Assembly: GCA_947489665.1 (NCBI GenBank)
Contig: CANLEH010000002.1
Span: 589,037 to 653,036, forward strand
DNA length: 64,000 nucleotides
DNA from: an uncultured Roseicyclus sp.
GTDB taxonomy: Bacteria > Pseudomonadota > Alphaproteobacteria > Rhodobacterales > Rhodobacteraceae
Reading direction: 5' to 3'
In this document: one piece after another, positions 17,369 through 25,587 of the stretch
Layout: every line of letters starts with the position of its first letter
Position numbering within the stretch: the first letter of the stretch is position 1
Notes under the pieces: generated by a model
Told to the model about the DNA's origin: nothing
The model's database searches: none
Seen by the model: the letters and a program-made list of their open reading frames with translations, nothing else
Translations under genes and position numbers: made by a program

Positions 17369-18000
17369 AAACCAAGGCTTTCGTTGCCGCTCTGGCAACC
17401 GCCGCTTTCAGCGGCACAGGCCCCCTACTAGCCCAGGATGCAGGCTCATATCTCGGTCTTACGGGTCCAACCGCCCATAGCCTTGGCACCTGGTCCCTTG
17501 ATCACCCAATCGTCGCCCCCGCTGATTTCTTTGTTCTACCAGACGTCGAAACCGCAGGCCTGTCGGTCCCGCATCAAACCCCGTTTGTCGCCACCCGCCG
17601 ATCGCCACAGACCGGGGCGACAGACGTCCTTGCGCTGATCTTCTCAGACGCGCCCGTCACTTGTGCGGAAGAGGTCGGGACCTTCCTGCTCGACACCAGT
17701 TTCGCGGCCTTCCTGACAACATCCGATGCCCTGGCGCTTGCCACCTACGGCGCGCATCTTGCTGAAACAGGCGAAGACCCGGCCAACATCACCGGCGATC
17801 CCGTCGGCCCCGCAGCCGCCACCCTGTTTGAGCTGTCCGATGAGGTCCGGTTTCCGATCGCCTGGGTGGGGTTTGAGGGCGATTTCCCCCTCTACGCGTT
17901 CTACGACGCCGCAGGCGAGATCACGGCACTCGCCGGACTTTTCGGCCTCGATATCCGCAACGGGCCCGATCTTCCGCCCTGCACCGCGCCGATAAGCTGA
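17365..18000 (+). CDS. Exported protein of unknown function (paralogue 2)
   Basis: A 211-residue protein resembling the previous gene product: LALIFSDAPVTCAEEV parallels LMALIWSNAEVVCGED, and FPLYAFYDAAGEITALAGLFG parallels YPVASLYDAQGNMVALYAQFIG. Both keep the two cysteines at equivalent places. The start is placed at a TTG that overlaps the preceding stop (TTGA), giving a natural signal peptide MKTKAFVAALATAAFSGT; an ATG 36 bases earlier with GAGGA is the alternative. Function unknown. Confidence 0.65.
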   Translation: MKTKAFVAALATAAFSGTGPLLAQDAGSYLGLTGPTAHSLGTWSLDHPIVAPADFFVLPDVETAGLSVPHQTPFVATRRSPQTGATDVLALIFSDAPVTCAEEVGTFLLDTSFAAFLTTSDALALATYGAHLAETGEDPANITGDPVGPAAATLFELSDEVRFPIAWVGFEGDFPLYAFYDAAGEITALAGLFGLDIRNGPDLPPCTAPIS

Positions 18001-18118
18001 GCCGTGGGTGAAAAAACCTCCGGTTTTCCCCCGGTCACAAACCTATGGCGACACGGGCTTCGTCCCTATATGATTCCCTGAAACAAACCCAATTTTCAGC
18101 AGGGGGACCGCGACAGCC

Positions 18119-19237
18119 ATGCCCATTATGGATTTTCTCAAAGGCCAGTTCATCGACGTCATCGAATGGACCGATGACAGCCGCGACACCATGGTCTACC
18201 GCTTTGAGCGCTACGGACATGAGATCAAGTACGGCGCCAAGCTGACCGTGCGCGAAGGCCAGGTCGCGGTCTTCATCCACGAAGGCCAGCTTGCCGATGT
18301 GTTCACCCCGGGCCTTTACATGCTCGAAACGAACAACATGCCGATCATGACGTCCCTCCAGCACTGGGACCATGGCTTCTCCAGCCCCTTCAAATCCGAG
18401 ATCTACTTCGTCAACACCAACCGCTTCACCGATCTGAAGTGGGGCACGAAGAACCCGATCATGATCCGCGACAGCGATTTCGGGCCCACGCGCGTGCGCG
18501 CCTTCGGCACCTACACAGTGAAGGTCGCCGACGCCGGCCTCTTCATGACCGAAATCGTGGGCACCGACGGTGAATTCACCACCGACGAAGTCACGCACCA
18601 GATCCGCAACATCATCGTCCAGCAGTTCAGCCAGGCAATGGCAGGCTCCGGCATTCCGGTGCTCGATATGGCCGCGAACACGGGCCAGATGGGCGATCTG
18701 GTCGCTCAGAAGATCTCCGAGACCATCGCGTCTTACGGCCTGACGCTGCCTGAGCTTTATATCGAGAACATCTCCCTGCCGCCCGCGGTGGAAGAGGCGC
18801 TCGACAAGCGCACTTCGATGGGCGTTGTGGGCGATCTGAACAAGTACACCCAGTTCCAGACGGCCGAAGCGATGGCCGCCGCCGCCTCCACCCCCGGTGG
18901 GGGAATGGGCGAAGGCCTTGGCATGGGTATGGGCATGGCGATGGCCAACCAGATGGCCAACAACATGAACGCAGGCCAACAGCAGCCCCATCAGGCCGCC
19001 CACGCAGCGCCCCCGCCCCCGCCGGTCGAACATGTCTGGCACGTGGCAGAAAACGGCGCGACCAAAGGCCCGTTCTCCAAGGCTGATCTGGGCCGCATGG
19101 TCTCAGATGGGTCGCTGACCCGCGAAACCATGGTCTGGACCGCAGGCCAGGATGGCTGGAAGACCGCAGGCGACGTGACCGAGCTTGCACAGCTCTTCAC
19201 GGTCATGCCGCCGCCTCCGCCCCCCCCACCGGCCTAA
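18119..19237 (+). CDS. SPFH-domain protein with C-terminal GYF_2 domain
   Basis: A 372-residue cytosolic protein. Residues ~1-260 form the 'virion core protein / YdjI' SPFH variant (IDVIEWTDDSRDTMVYRF, QVAVFIHEGQLADVFTPG, then the helix VDLNK/FQTAEAMAAAAST). A Gly/Met-rich linker (267-283) and a poly-proline stretch lead to a GYF_2 domain (about 307-355: VWHVAENGATKGPFSKADLG, WTAGQDGWKTAGDV). The tail is again poly-proline. GYF_2 domains bind Pro-rich ligands. It follows the XpaC/TelA cluster after 118 bases, consistent with a shared envelope-stress role. Confidence 0.85.
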   Translation: MPIMDFLKGQFIDVIEWTDDSRDTMVYRFERYGHEIKYGAKLTVREGQVAVFIHEGQLADVFTPGLYMLETNNMPIMTSLQHWDHGFSSPFKSEIYFVNTNRFTDLKWGTKNPIMIRDSDFGPTRVRAFGTYTVKVADAGLFMTEIVGTDGEFTTDEVTHQIRNIIVQQFSQAMAGSGIPVLDMAANTGQMGDLVAQKISETIASYGLTLPELYIENISLPPAVEEALDKRTSMGVVGDLNKYTQFQTAEAMAAAASTPGGGMGEGLGMGMGMAMANQMANNMNAGQQQPHQAAHAAPPPPPVEHVWHVAENGATKGPFSKADLGRMVSDGSLTRETMVWTAGQDGWKTAGDVTELAQLFTVMPPPPPPPPA

Positions 19238-19248
19238 GCCATACTTTC

Positions 19249-19279
19249 AAAGCCCTGCCCTTACCCGGCGGGGCTTTTT
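19249..19279 (+). terminator. Intrinsic terminator after the SPFH-GYF gene
   Basis: An 11-bp stem (AAAGCCCTGCC / GGCGGGGCTTT, one T-G pair) around a CTTACCC loop is followed by a T-run, ending the XpaC-TelA-SPFH cluster transcript. Confidence 0.9.
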
Positions 19280-19348
19280 CTTCATTCCGCAAAAATCGAA
19301 TTGAAAATCTTAATTCTATGAAGATGCGCTGCCCATAAGGTCCTCCCG

Positions 19349-21118
19349 ATGAATCCAACCCGCCGGAGAGGGTCCGTGAAGCACGTAGACCGCGACATGC
19401 TCGCCGAAAGCGAAGACCTGTTGAAAGTCATCGGCAAACTGCAATTGGCAGTTGCGGCCTCTCAAATGGGCGTGTGGGAATATGATGAGGCGACCAATAG
19501 CGTCCATTGGGACGATCGGATGCTGGAAATCTACGGCATCACCGATGGCATGAACAAACGCCCCGATGATTTCTGGGAACGCCATATCCACCCCGACGAT
19601 ATCGACGACATGATTGCCTATTCCGAGGAATGCCGTCGCGAAAACAAGGATTTCAAGCGCGACTACCGCATCATCCGTGAAGACGGCAAAGTGCGCTACA
19701 TCCGCAGCCTGGCTCGCAATATTTCCGCCCCGGGTGAGCCGAGCAAACTGGTCGGCGTCAACATCGACGTGACCGAGGATTACCGCCGCGCCGACGAACT
19801 CAAGCGCGCGCAAACCAAGCTGCAACACGATGCCCGCCATGACGCGTTGACCGGTCTCGGCAATCGCCGCGCCCTGGATGAGGTCACGATGGAGGCGTTC
19901 AGCCTCATGGGGCAGCGCGACAGGTTCTGCCTCGTCCTGATCGACCTCGATCATTTCAAGGAGGTCAACGATTCACTCGGCCATCTGGCCGGCGACTTCA
20001 TCCTGACATCCGTGGGCGAAATCCTGCGCTCAACGGTCGAGAAATTCGATATACCCGGCACCGCCTTCCGGGTGGGTGGCGATGAATTTGCGATCTTCTT
20101 CCCCACAGCCCCCAGCGACGAAGACATGATCACGCTGTGCGAGGCGCTCGTCTACCTTGTCGGCTCTCCGATGACGTTCCAGGGCGAGGATTGCTATATC
20201 GGGGCCAGCATCGGCTACGCCTTCGGCGTGGGACCGCCCAAGAACCCGTCGACAATATTCTCCGAGGCGGACGCCGCCCTGTATGAGGCCAAGCGCAATG
20301 GGCGCAGCGGTTATCGCGCCTATCGCCGGGAATTCGACCTCAAGCCTGCCGCCGCGACAAACACACGCCGCGATCTGCTCAACGCCTTGGCCAACGACGA
20401 ATTCATCTGCCACTACCAGCCGCAATTCGATGCCGAAACGCTGTCGATTGTGGGGGCGGAGGCTTTGGTGCGCTGGAACTGCCCGCAACGCGGCCTGCTG
20501 CCCCCGGCGCGCTTCCTGCAAGCCGCCGCCGAGATGAACCTGATCGAGGATATCGATGACCATGTTTTCCGACATGTCGCCAAGCAGCAAACCCGCTGGC
20601 ATGAAGAGGGCTTGGATTATCCGACCATTGCGCTGAACACATCCGCCAACCGCTTGCGCGCACCCGAATTTGTGCCCGCCGTGGATCAGGTCCTGCGCCC
20701 CCATCACAAGATCGCCGTCGAACTGTTGGAAACGGCCTTCCTCGATGAGATCGACAAAGAAACGCAGGACAATCTCGACAAGATCCGCGAACGCGGCATT
20801 CGCATTGACCTTGATGATTTCGGCTCGGGCCATTCCTCGGTTGCCGCCCTGCAGGCAATCAAGCCCCATCAGGCCAAGATCGACCGCAGCCTCGTCGCCC
20901 CGCTAGAGGAAAACCCACGCCAGATGATGACCCTGCGCGCGCTCTGCCGGATCGCGCGTCTGGCGCAGGCGAAAACGGTCATTGAGGGGATGGAAAACGG
21001 CATGTTGCTGGCCGCCACCCGCTACCTTGATTGCGATGTGTTGCAAGGCTACGCGCTGCAACGCCCCATGCCCGCCGCCGACTTCGCGGCCCTGCTCAGG
21101 CGCGGCGCAGTAGACTGA
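19349..21118 (+). CDS. PAS-GGDEF-EAL cyclic-di-GMP turnover protein
   Basis: A 589-residue soluble sensor-effector. A PAS/PAC domain spans about 30-148 (GVWEYDEATNSVHWDD, then YRIIREDGKVRYIRS). It is followed by an intact GGDEF cyclase motif at 243-247 and an intact EAL phosphodiesterase motif at 371-373. Downstream EAL signatures are present: NTSANRL, the LLETAFLDE glutamate, DLDDFGSGHSSV, KIDRSL and VIEGMEN. Both activities could therefore be real. An RxxD inhibitory site ahead of GGDEF is not apparent. No membrane segment is seen. It is transcribed alone. Confidence 0.93.
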   Translation: MNPTRRRGSVKHVDRDMLAESEDLLKVIGKLQLAVAASQMGVWEYDEATNSVHWDDRMLEIYGITDGMNKRPDDFWERHIHPDDIDDMIAYSEECRRENKDFKRDYRIIREDGKVRYIRSLARNISAPGEPSKLVGVNIDVTEDYRRADELKRAQTKLQHDARHDALTGLGNRRALDEVTMEAFSLMGQRDRFCLVLIDLDHFKEVNDSLGHLAGDFILTSVGEILRSTVEKFDIPGTAFRVGGDEFAIFFPTAPSDEDMITLCEALVYLVGSPMTFQGEDCYIGASIGYAFGVGPPKNPSTIFSEADAALYEAKRNGRSGYRAYRREFDLKPAAATNTRRDLLNALANDEFICHYQPQFDAETLSIVGAEALVRWNCPQRGLLPPARFLQAAAEMNLIEDIDDHVFRHVAKQQTRWHEEGLDYPTIALNTSANRLRAPEFVPAVDQVLRPHHKIAVELLETAFLDEIDKETQDNLDKIRERGIRIDLDDFGSGHSSVAALQAIKPHQAKIDRSLVAPLEENPRQMMTLRALCRIARLAQAKTVIEGMENGMLLAATRYLDCDVLQGYALQRPMPAADFAALLRRGAVD

Positions 21119-21296
21119 CCCCATGCCTCGCGGCACTTGCATCGTTTGGCTATAGCGCTTTGCGTTTTATCTGAGGCACTCTCATCGCGTTCCGCGTGCG
21201 CGCCATTGGCACGAGGCAGCGAGTTGCGATTCAAATCGAACGCAAAATGCTCTAGCGTCACGTGGACCGCGTGTTCCACGAAAAAGGCCGCCTGTG

Positions 21297-22088
21297 ATGT
21301 CGCAATCCTACAATTTTACCCATGCCATCTGTCGGGCGCCCTCGAACTCCATCGTCGACGGTTTGCGCGCTGTGGATACCGGCACACCGGATCTCGATCT
21401 GTTTCGCCAGCACCACGCCGCCTATGTCGCCGCCCTTCGCGCAACGGGGGCAGAGGTCACAGTGCTCGACCCGCTTGAGGCCTACCCCGATTCCGTCTTC
21501 GTCGAAGACGCCGCCCTTTGCCTGCCCAAAGGGGCTATCGCGATGCGCCCCGGTGCGCCGTCCCGTCTGGGAGAGGCCGCTGAAATGGTCCCCCATATCC
21601 GCGCCGCCTATGGCGAGATTGCCCAGATCACCGGGCCGGGCTTCATCGAAGGCGGCGATATACTTGTTACCGAACGCGAAATCCTAGTTGGCAAATCCGC
21701 CCGCACCGATGCCGCCGGCGTGGCCGAACTCCGCACCATCGTGTCCGGTTGGGGCTATGTTGTGAGAGAGCTTCAGACACCGCCCGATGTCCTGCATTTC
21801 AAGACCGATTGCAGCCTTCTGGATGAAGAGACGATCCTGACCACCCGCCGTCTGGCCGCCTCAGATTGCTTCAGCGACTATAGCCTGATCTTCACCGCCG
21901 ATGGGGAGGAGGCCTGCGCAAACGCCATCCGCTTCAACGACAGCGTCATCATGCCCTCAGGTTTCCCGCGCACGGCTGAGGCGCTCGACAAAGCCGGGTA
22001 CACCATCGTTCAGATCGGAAATTCTGAGGCCGCGAAGCTTGATGGCGGTATGTCCTGCCTGTCGCTCCGCTTCACTCCGCCGGGCTAA
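21297..22088 (+). CDS. Dimethylarginine dimethylaminohydrolase-like amidinotransferase-fold enzyme
   Basis: A 263-residue protein of the arginine-deiminase superfamily. Catalytic residues of the DDAH branch are seen: the FVEDAALCLP acidic segment near 62-70, the GGDI/ILVG metal-free core at ~120, His in LHFKTDCSLLD near 165, and the nucleophile Cys in the C-terminal GGMSCLSLRF. DDAH hydrolyses methylated arginine to citrulline and methylamines. ATG was chosen over an overlapping GTG three bases earlier. It is convergent with cytochrome b561, sharing a 4-base overlap at the stops. Confidence 0.88.
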   Translation: MSQSYNFTHAICRAPSNSIVDGLRAVDTGTPDLDLFRQHHAAYVAALRATGAEVTVLDPLEAYPDSVFVEDAALCLPKGAIAMRPGAPSRLGEAAEMVPHIRAAYGEIAQITGPGFIEGGDILVTEREILVGKSARTDAAGVAELRTIVSGWGYVVRELQTPPDVLHFKTDCSLLDEETILTTRRLAASDCFSDYSLIFTADGEEACANAIRFNDSVIMPSGFPRTAEALDKAGYTIVQIGNSEAAKLDGGMSCLSLRFTPPG

Positions 22089-22636
22089 AGCATCCGTTTC
22101 AGCAACCCGTCCTTCTTGACGGCGGTGTGCCACAGGACCAGCCCGATATGGCCCACCATCGCTGCCAACAGGACCCAACCGGCCACGATATGCGCCCATT
22201 TGAACACGTCGCGCAGCGTGTCGTTGCGCGGCAGCGGGCGCGGCATCTCCCAGACGCCAAACAGGTTCACGCCGTAATGGCCGTACATCACGTAGAGCCA
22301 GCCGGTGATCGGCATGATCAGCATCGCCGCGTAAAAGACCTGCTCAACGCGGTGGATGAACTTCTGCTCGCCTGTGCTCAGCGTTGGCGCCCAGGGCGGC
22401 AACTCTCCCACCCGGCGGTTCAGGATGCGCAGCACCGCAACAGCCAAGGCCACCAGTCCCAGGGATTTGTGCCAATTGTAGTATGTGTTCGTGCCGATGC
22501 CCGCGAACTCCGCATTGAAGCCGATGGCGACCATGATGTTGCCGCCGATATACTGCGCCGCAAACAGGATCACGATCAGCCAATGGAACAGCTTGGTCAG
22601 GCTACCATAGCCTGAGGCGGAATTGGTAAGGGGCAT
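22085..22636 (-). CDS. Cytochrome b561-type membrane protein
   Basis: A 183-residue di-heme cytochrome b561/YceJ-like protein with four membrane helices. The first helix starts with LTKLFHWLIVILFAAQYIGG (heme His), and further His ligands are in YYNWHKSLGLVALAVAVLR, VEQVFYAAMLIMPITGWLY and KWAHIVAGWVLLAAMVGHIGLVLWH. Such proteins move electrons from quinol to small acceptors, or act as superoxide:quinone oxidoreductase (CybB). The gene stands alone between convergent and divergent neighbours, so its redox partner is not evident. Confidence 0.9.
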   Translation of the reverse strand: MPLTNSASGYGSLTKLFHWLIVILFAAQYIGGNIMVAIGFNAEFAGIGTNTYYNWHKSLGLVALAVAVLRILNRRVGELPPWAPTLSTGEQKFIHRVEQVFYAAMLIMPITGWLYVMYGHYGVNLFGVWEMPRPLPRNDTLRDVFKWAHIVAGWVLLAAMVGHIGLVLWHTAVKKDGLLKRML

Positions 22637-22797
22637 GTCCTGTCTCTCCTGGCGCGCGTTGCCCCATGCTGGTCCGAGATTGCGACGGTTTCCAGAAAAA
22701 ACGTGCCAAACGGCGTGGATGCGGCCTTCACATCTTCATCATTCCTTCATCTCGCAGCGGCAGAACAATCGCCAAAACGTCAGATCAAGGCCCCGCC

Positions 22798-23097
22798 ATG
22801 CACCAGTTGAACATCGCGCAATTCGCGCGCGCCGAACGGGACGTCGCACACAGCATTTCCGCCGACCGCGCGTTCGACCTTCTCTACCATCTGTGCAACG
22901 CGCTCCATAATCAGCGCTTTGTGGCCACATCGCGGATTCTCGAAGATGCGCTCGACAGCTACCTGGCGGAGGCCAAAACCCTGCCCGCCCCCCAAGTGAT
23001 TGAGGTCAGCACATGCCCGCCCGAGGCGGGCGAACGCCTGCGCCGCGCAATCGCGAACATGCGCGCCATCGAAGACGGGTTTGGCCCGGGCGGCTAG
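22798..23097 (+). CDS. Hypothetical 99-residue protein
   Basis: A small soluble protein that I do not recognise. It begins [15 protein letters not shown] and has helices with hydrophobic heptads ([26 protein letters not shown]), then a [19 protein letters not shown] segment. An upstream in-frame extension of 44 residues exists but reads as unconstrained sequence; the ATG after CCCCGCC was chosen by coding character and not by a strong ribosome-binding site. It is convergent with malate synthase G with overlapping stops. Confidence 0.55.
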   Translation: MHQLNIAQFARAERDVAHSISADRAFDLLYHLCNALHNQRFVATSRILEDALDSYLAEAKTLPAPQVIEVSTCPPEAGERLRRAIANMRAIEDGFGPGG

Positions 23098-25232
23098 GCC
23101 GCCTTCCACTCCAACCGGCGCGCATGCAGGACCGGCTCCGTATAGCCGGACGGCTGCGCACGCCCCTTCAAAACCAGGTCCAGCGCGGCCGCATAAGCGA
23201 TCCCGTTGAAACCCGGCGCCATCGGGCGATAGGCCGGGTCCGCCGCGTTCTGGTGATCCACCACTTCGGCCATGCGGCGGAACACCTCGCCAACATCCGC
23301 CTCTGTCACAACACCGTGGTGCAGCCAGTTGGCGATATGTTGAGCCGAGATCCGACAGGTCGCGCGATCCTCCATCAGGCCAACGCCGCTCAGATCCGGC
23401 ACCTTGGAACAGCCCACACCCTGATCCACCCAGCGCACCACGTAGCCCAAAATACCTTGTGCGTTGTTCTCCACCTCGCGGATCACCTGATCGCGCGTCC
23501 AGCGCCGATAGGAGGCCAGCGGAATATCCAGAAGCGCTGTCACATAGGCGCGCCGCCCGCCCTGCTCCAGCTTTTCCTGCACGGCGGCCACGTTGACCTT
23601 GTGGTAATGCAGCGCGTGCAGCGTTGCCGCTGTGGGTGACGGCACCCAAGCGCAATTCGCGCCGGCGCGCGGATGCTCGATCTTGACCTCGACCATCTCG
23701 GCCATGGCATCGGGCTTGGCCCACATGCCCTTGCCGATCTGCGCCGCTCCGCGCAGCCCACATTCCAGGCCAATATCGACATTCTGGTTCTCGTACGCAC
23801 CGATCCACGACTTGCGTTTGATGAAATCCTTGCGGGAAAACGGACCCGCCTCCATCGAGGTGTGAATTTCATCACCCGTCCGGTCGAGGAAACCGGTGTT
23901 GATGAACGCAACCCGGTGCTTCGCCGCCCGGATACATTCCTTCAGGTTCACCGACGTGCGCCGTTCCTCGTCCATAATGCCGAGCTTCACCGTGTACCGC
24001 TCCAGCCCCAAAGCCGCCTCGACCCGCGTGAAGATTTCATCGCTGAAGGCCACTTCTTCCGGCCCGTGCATCTTGGGCTTGACCACATAGACCGACCCGG
24101 CGACCGAATTGCCCCCCGGACGCCCCAGATCATGCTTGGCAATCAGCGCCGTGATCATGGCATCCATCAGCCCCTCATAGGCCTCCGCACCATCGCGCAG
24201 CAGGATCGCGGGGTTCGTCATCAAATGCCCCACATTGCGCACCAACATCAGCGCGCGGCCCGCAATGGTGACTTTTGAGCCGTCGGGCGCCTTGAAGCTC
24301 TTGTCGTCAGCCAATTTGCGCGTCATCTGCGCGCCGTTCTTCTCGAACGTTTCCTCCAGATCGCCCTTCATCAGGCCAAGCCAGTTGGAATAGGCCAGCA
24401 CCTTGTCCTCGGCGTCCACACAGGCCACGGAATCCTCGCAATCCATGATGGCCGACACCGCCGATTCCATCCGCACATCCGCCAGCCCCGCCTGATCCCG
24501 CGCACCGATGGCATGGGCCCGGTCAAAGACCAGCTCCACATGCAGGCCGTTGTTGACCAAAAGCACCGAATCCGGCGCTTTGGCGCGCCCCGTATAGCCC
24601 GCGAATTGCGCGGGGTTGGCCAGCGGCTTGTCGTCCACCAAGAGCGCGCCCTGATCCACGTAATAGCGCCGCACATCCGCGTGCGAGGCGCCCTCGATCG
24701 GAAAGGTATCATCAAGGAAAACCCGGGCCCGGGCCACTACGCGCGCGCCGCGCCCCCGGTCATACCCGCCCGGCGCGGGCACGCTGCCCATCGCATCCGT
24801 GCCGTAAAACGCATCGTAAAGGCTGCCCCACCGCGCGTTCGCGGCGTTCAGGGCAAAGCGCGCATTGGTGATCGGCACAACAAGCTGCGGGCCGGCAACC
24901 GTCGCAATCTCCGGGTCGATCTTGCTGGTCTCGATCCGGAAATCTTCGCCCTCGGGGATCAGATAGCCGATCTCTTCCAGAAAGGCCTTATAGGCATCGG
25001 GGTCGTGCGGCTGCTCGCGGCGCGCGATGTGCCATTCGTCGATCTGGCGCTGCAAATCCTCGCGCTTTGCCAGAAGGGCCGCGTTTTGCGGGGCCAGATC
25101 ATGCAGAAGGTCGGAAAAGGCCTGCCAGAAACCTGCCACGTCCACGCCTGTCCCGGGCAGCGCGTGCGCCTCCAGAAAGTCCGAGAGCTCCGCTGCAACC
25201 TGCAAACCGTTCCGTTCGACCCGTTCCACCAT
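23094..25232 (-). CDS. glcB: Malate synthase G
   Basis: A 712-residue malate synthase of the long, monomeric G type. It condenses glyoxylate and acetyl-CoA into malate. The catalytic signature is complete: RxxG region ([14 protein letters not shown]), the metal-binding acidic segment [13 protein letters not shown] near residue 380, the TLK/R segment and [17 protein letters not shown] near 425, and the catalytic aspartate near the C-terminal [17 protein letters not shown]. No isocitrate lyase is in the window; glyoxylate could come from other oxidation pathways. The gene is monocistronic here. Confidence 0.97.
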   Translation of the reverse strand: MVERVERNGLQVAAELSDFLEAHALPGTGVDVAGFWQAFSDLLHDLAPQNAALLAKREDLQRQIDEWHIARREQPHDPDAYKAFLEEIGYLIPEGEDFRIETSKIDPEIATVAGPQLVVPITNARFALNAANARWGSLYDAFYGTDAMGSVPAPGGYDRGRGARVVARARVFLDDTFPIEGASHADVRRYYVDQGALLVDDKPLANPAQFAGYTGRAKAPDSVLLVNNGLHVELVFDRAHAIGARDQAGLADVRMESAVSAIMDCEDSVACVDAEDKVLAYSNWLGLMKGDLEETFEKNGAQMTRKLADDKSFKAPDGSKVTIAGRALMLVRNVGHLMTNPAILLRDGAEAYEGLMDAMITALIAKHDLGRPGGNSVAGSVYVVKPKMHGPEEVAFSDEIFTRVEAALGLERYTVKLGIMDEERRTSVNLKECIRAAKHRVAFINTGFLDRTGDEIHTSMEAGPFSRKDFIKRKSWIGAYENQNVDIGLECGLRGAAQIGKGMWAKPDAMAEMVEVKIEHPRAGANCAWVPSPTAATLHALHYHKVNVAAVQEKLEQGGRRAYVTALLDIPLASYRRWTRDQVIREVENNAQGILGYVVRWVDQGVGCSKVPDLSGVGLMEDRATCRISAQHIANWLHHGVVTEADVGEVFRRMAEVVDHQNAADPAYRPMAPGFNGIAYAAALDLVLKGRAQPSGYTEPVLHARRLEWKAA

Positions 25233-25318
25233 GCCGCATTCTCCTGCTGGTATGCCGTTGTATCCCGGATCGATTAGGCAAAAAGGGGTCCGTAGGCAAC
25301 AAGATTGGTCAGAATGTT

Positions 25319-25483
25319 TTACCGATCATCCTGGGGTTGTGCCGGGAGTTGCGCGCGGCATTTGTCCGAGCAATATCGCACCTCGTCCCAGACCTTTGCC
25401 CACTTATTGCGCCAGGTGAACGGCCGCCCGCAGGCGGCGCAGTCTTTTTGCGGCAGGTCGGATTTCTTGCGCATCTTGGCCAT
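25319..25483 (-). CDS. DUF2256 zinc-ribbon-like protein
   Basis: A 54-residue protein that is a complete DUF2256 member. It has two CxxC-like pairs (CAAC at 15-18 and CSDKC at 38-42) and the signature [21 protein letters not shown]. The Cys arrangement suggests zinc binding. Start ATG on the minus strand, stop TAA; the whole fits in the gap between malate synthase and ComEC. It is easily missed because of its length. The function of the family is unknown; it often sits beside photolyase/cryptochrome genes, which are absent here. Confidence 0.85.
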   Translation of the reverse strand: MAKMRKKSDLPQKDCAACGRPFTWRNKWAKVWDEVRYCSDKCRAQLPAQPQDDR

Positions 25484-25587
25484 GACGCACCAGATAGGCA
25501 GACACGACCCCGTGTCGAGAGGGCGGGATTCGCATTTTCATGGAACAAAGAGGGGCGGGTCAGCACTCTGAAAGCCCATGAAAACAC

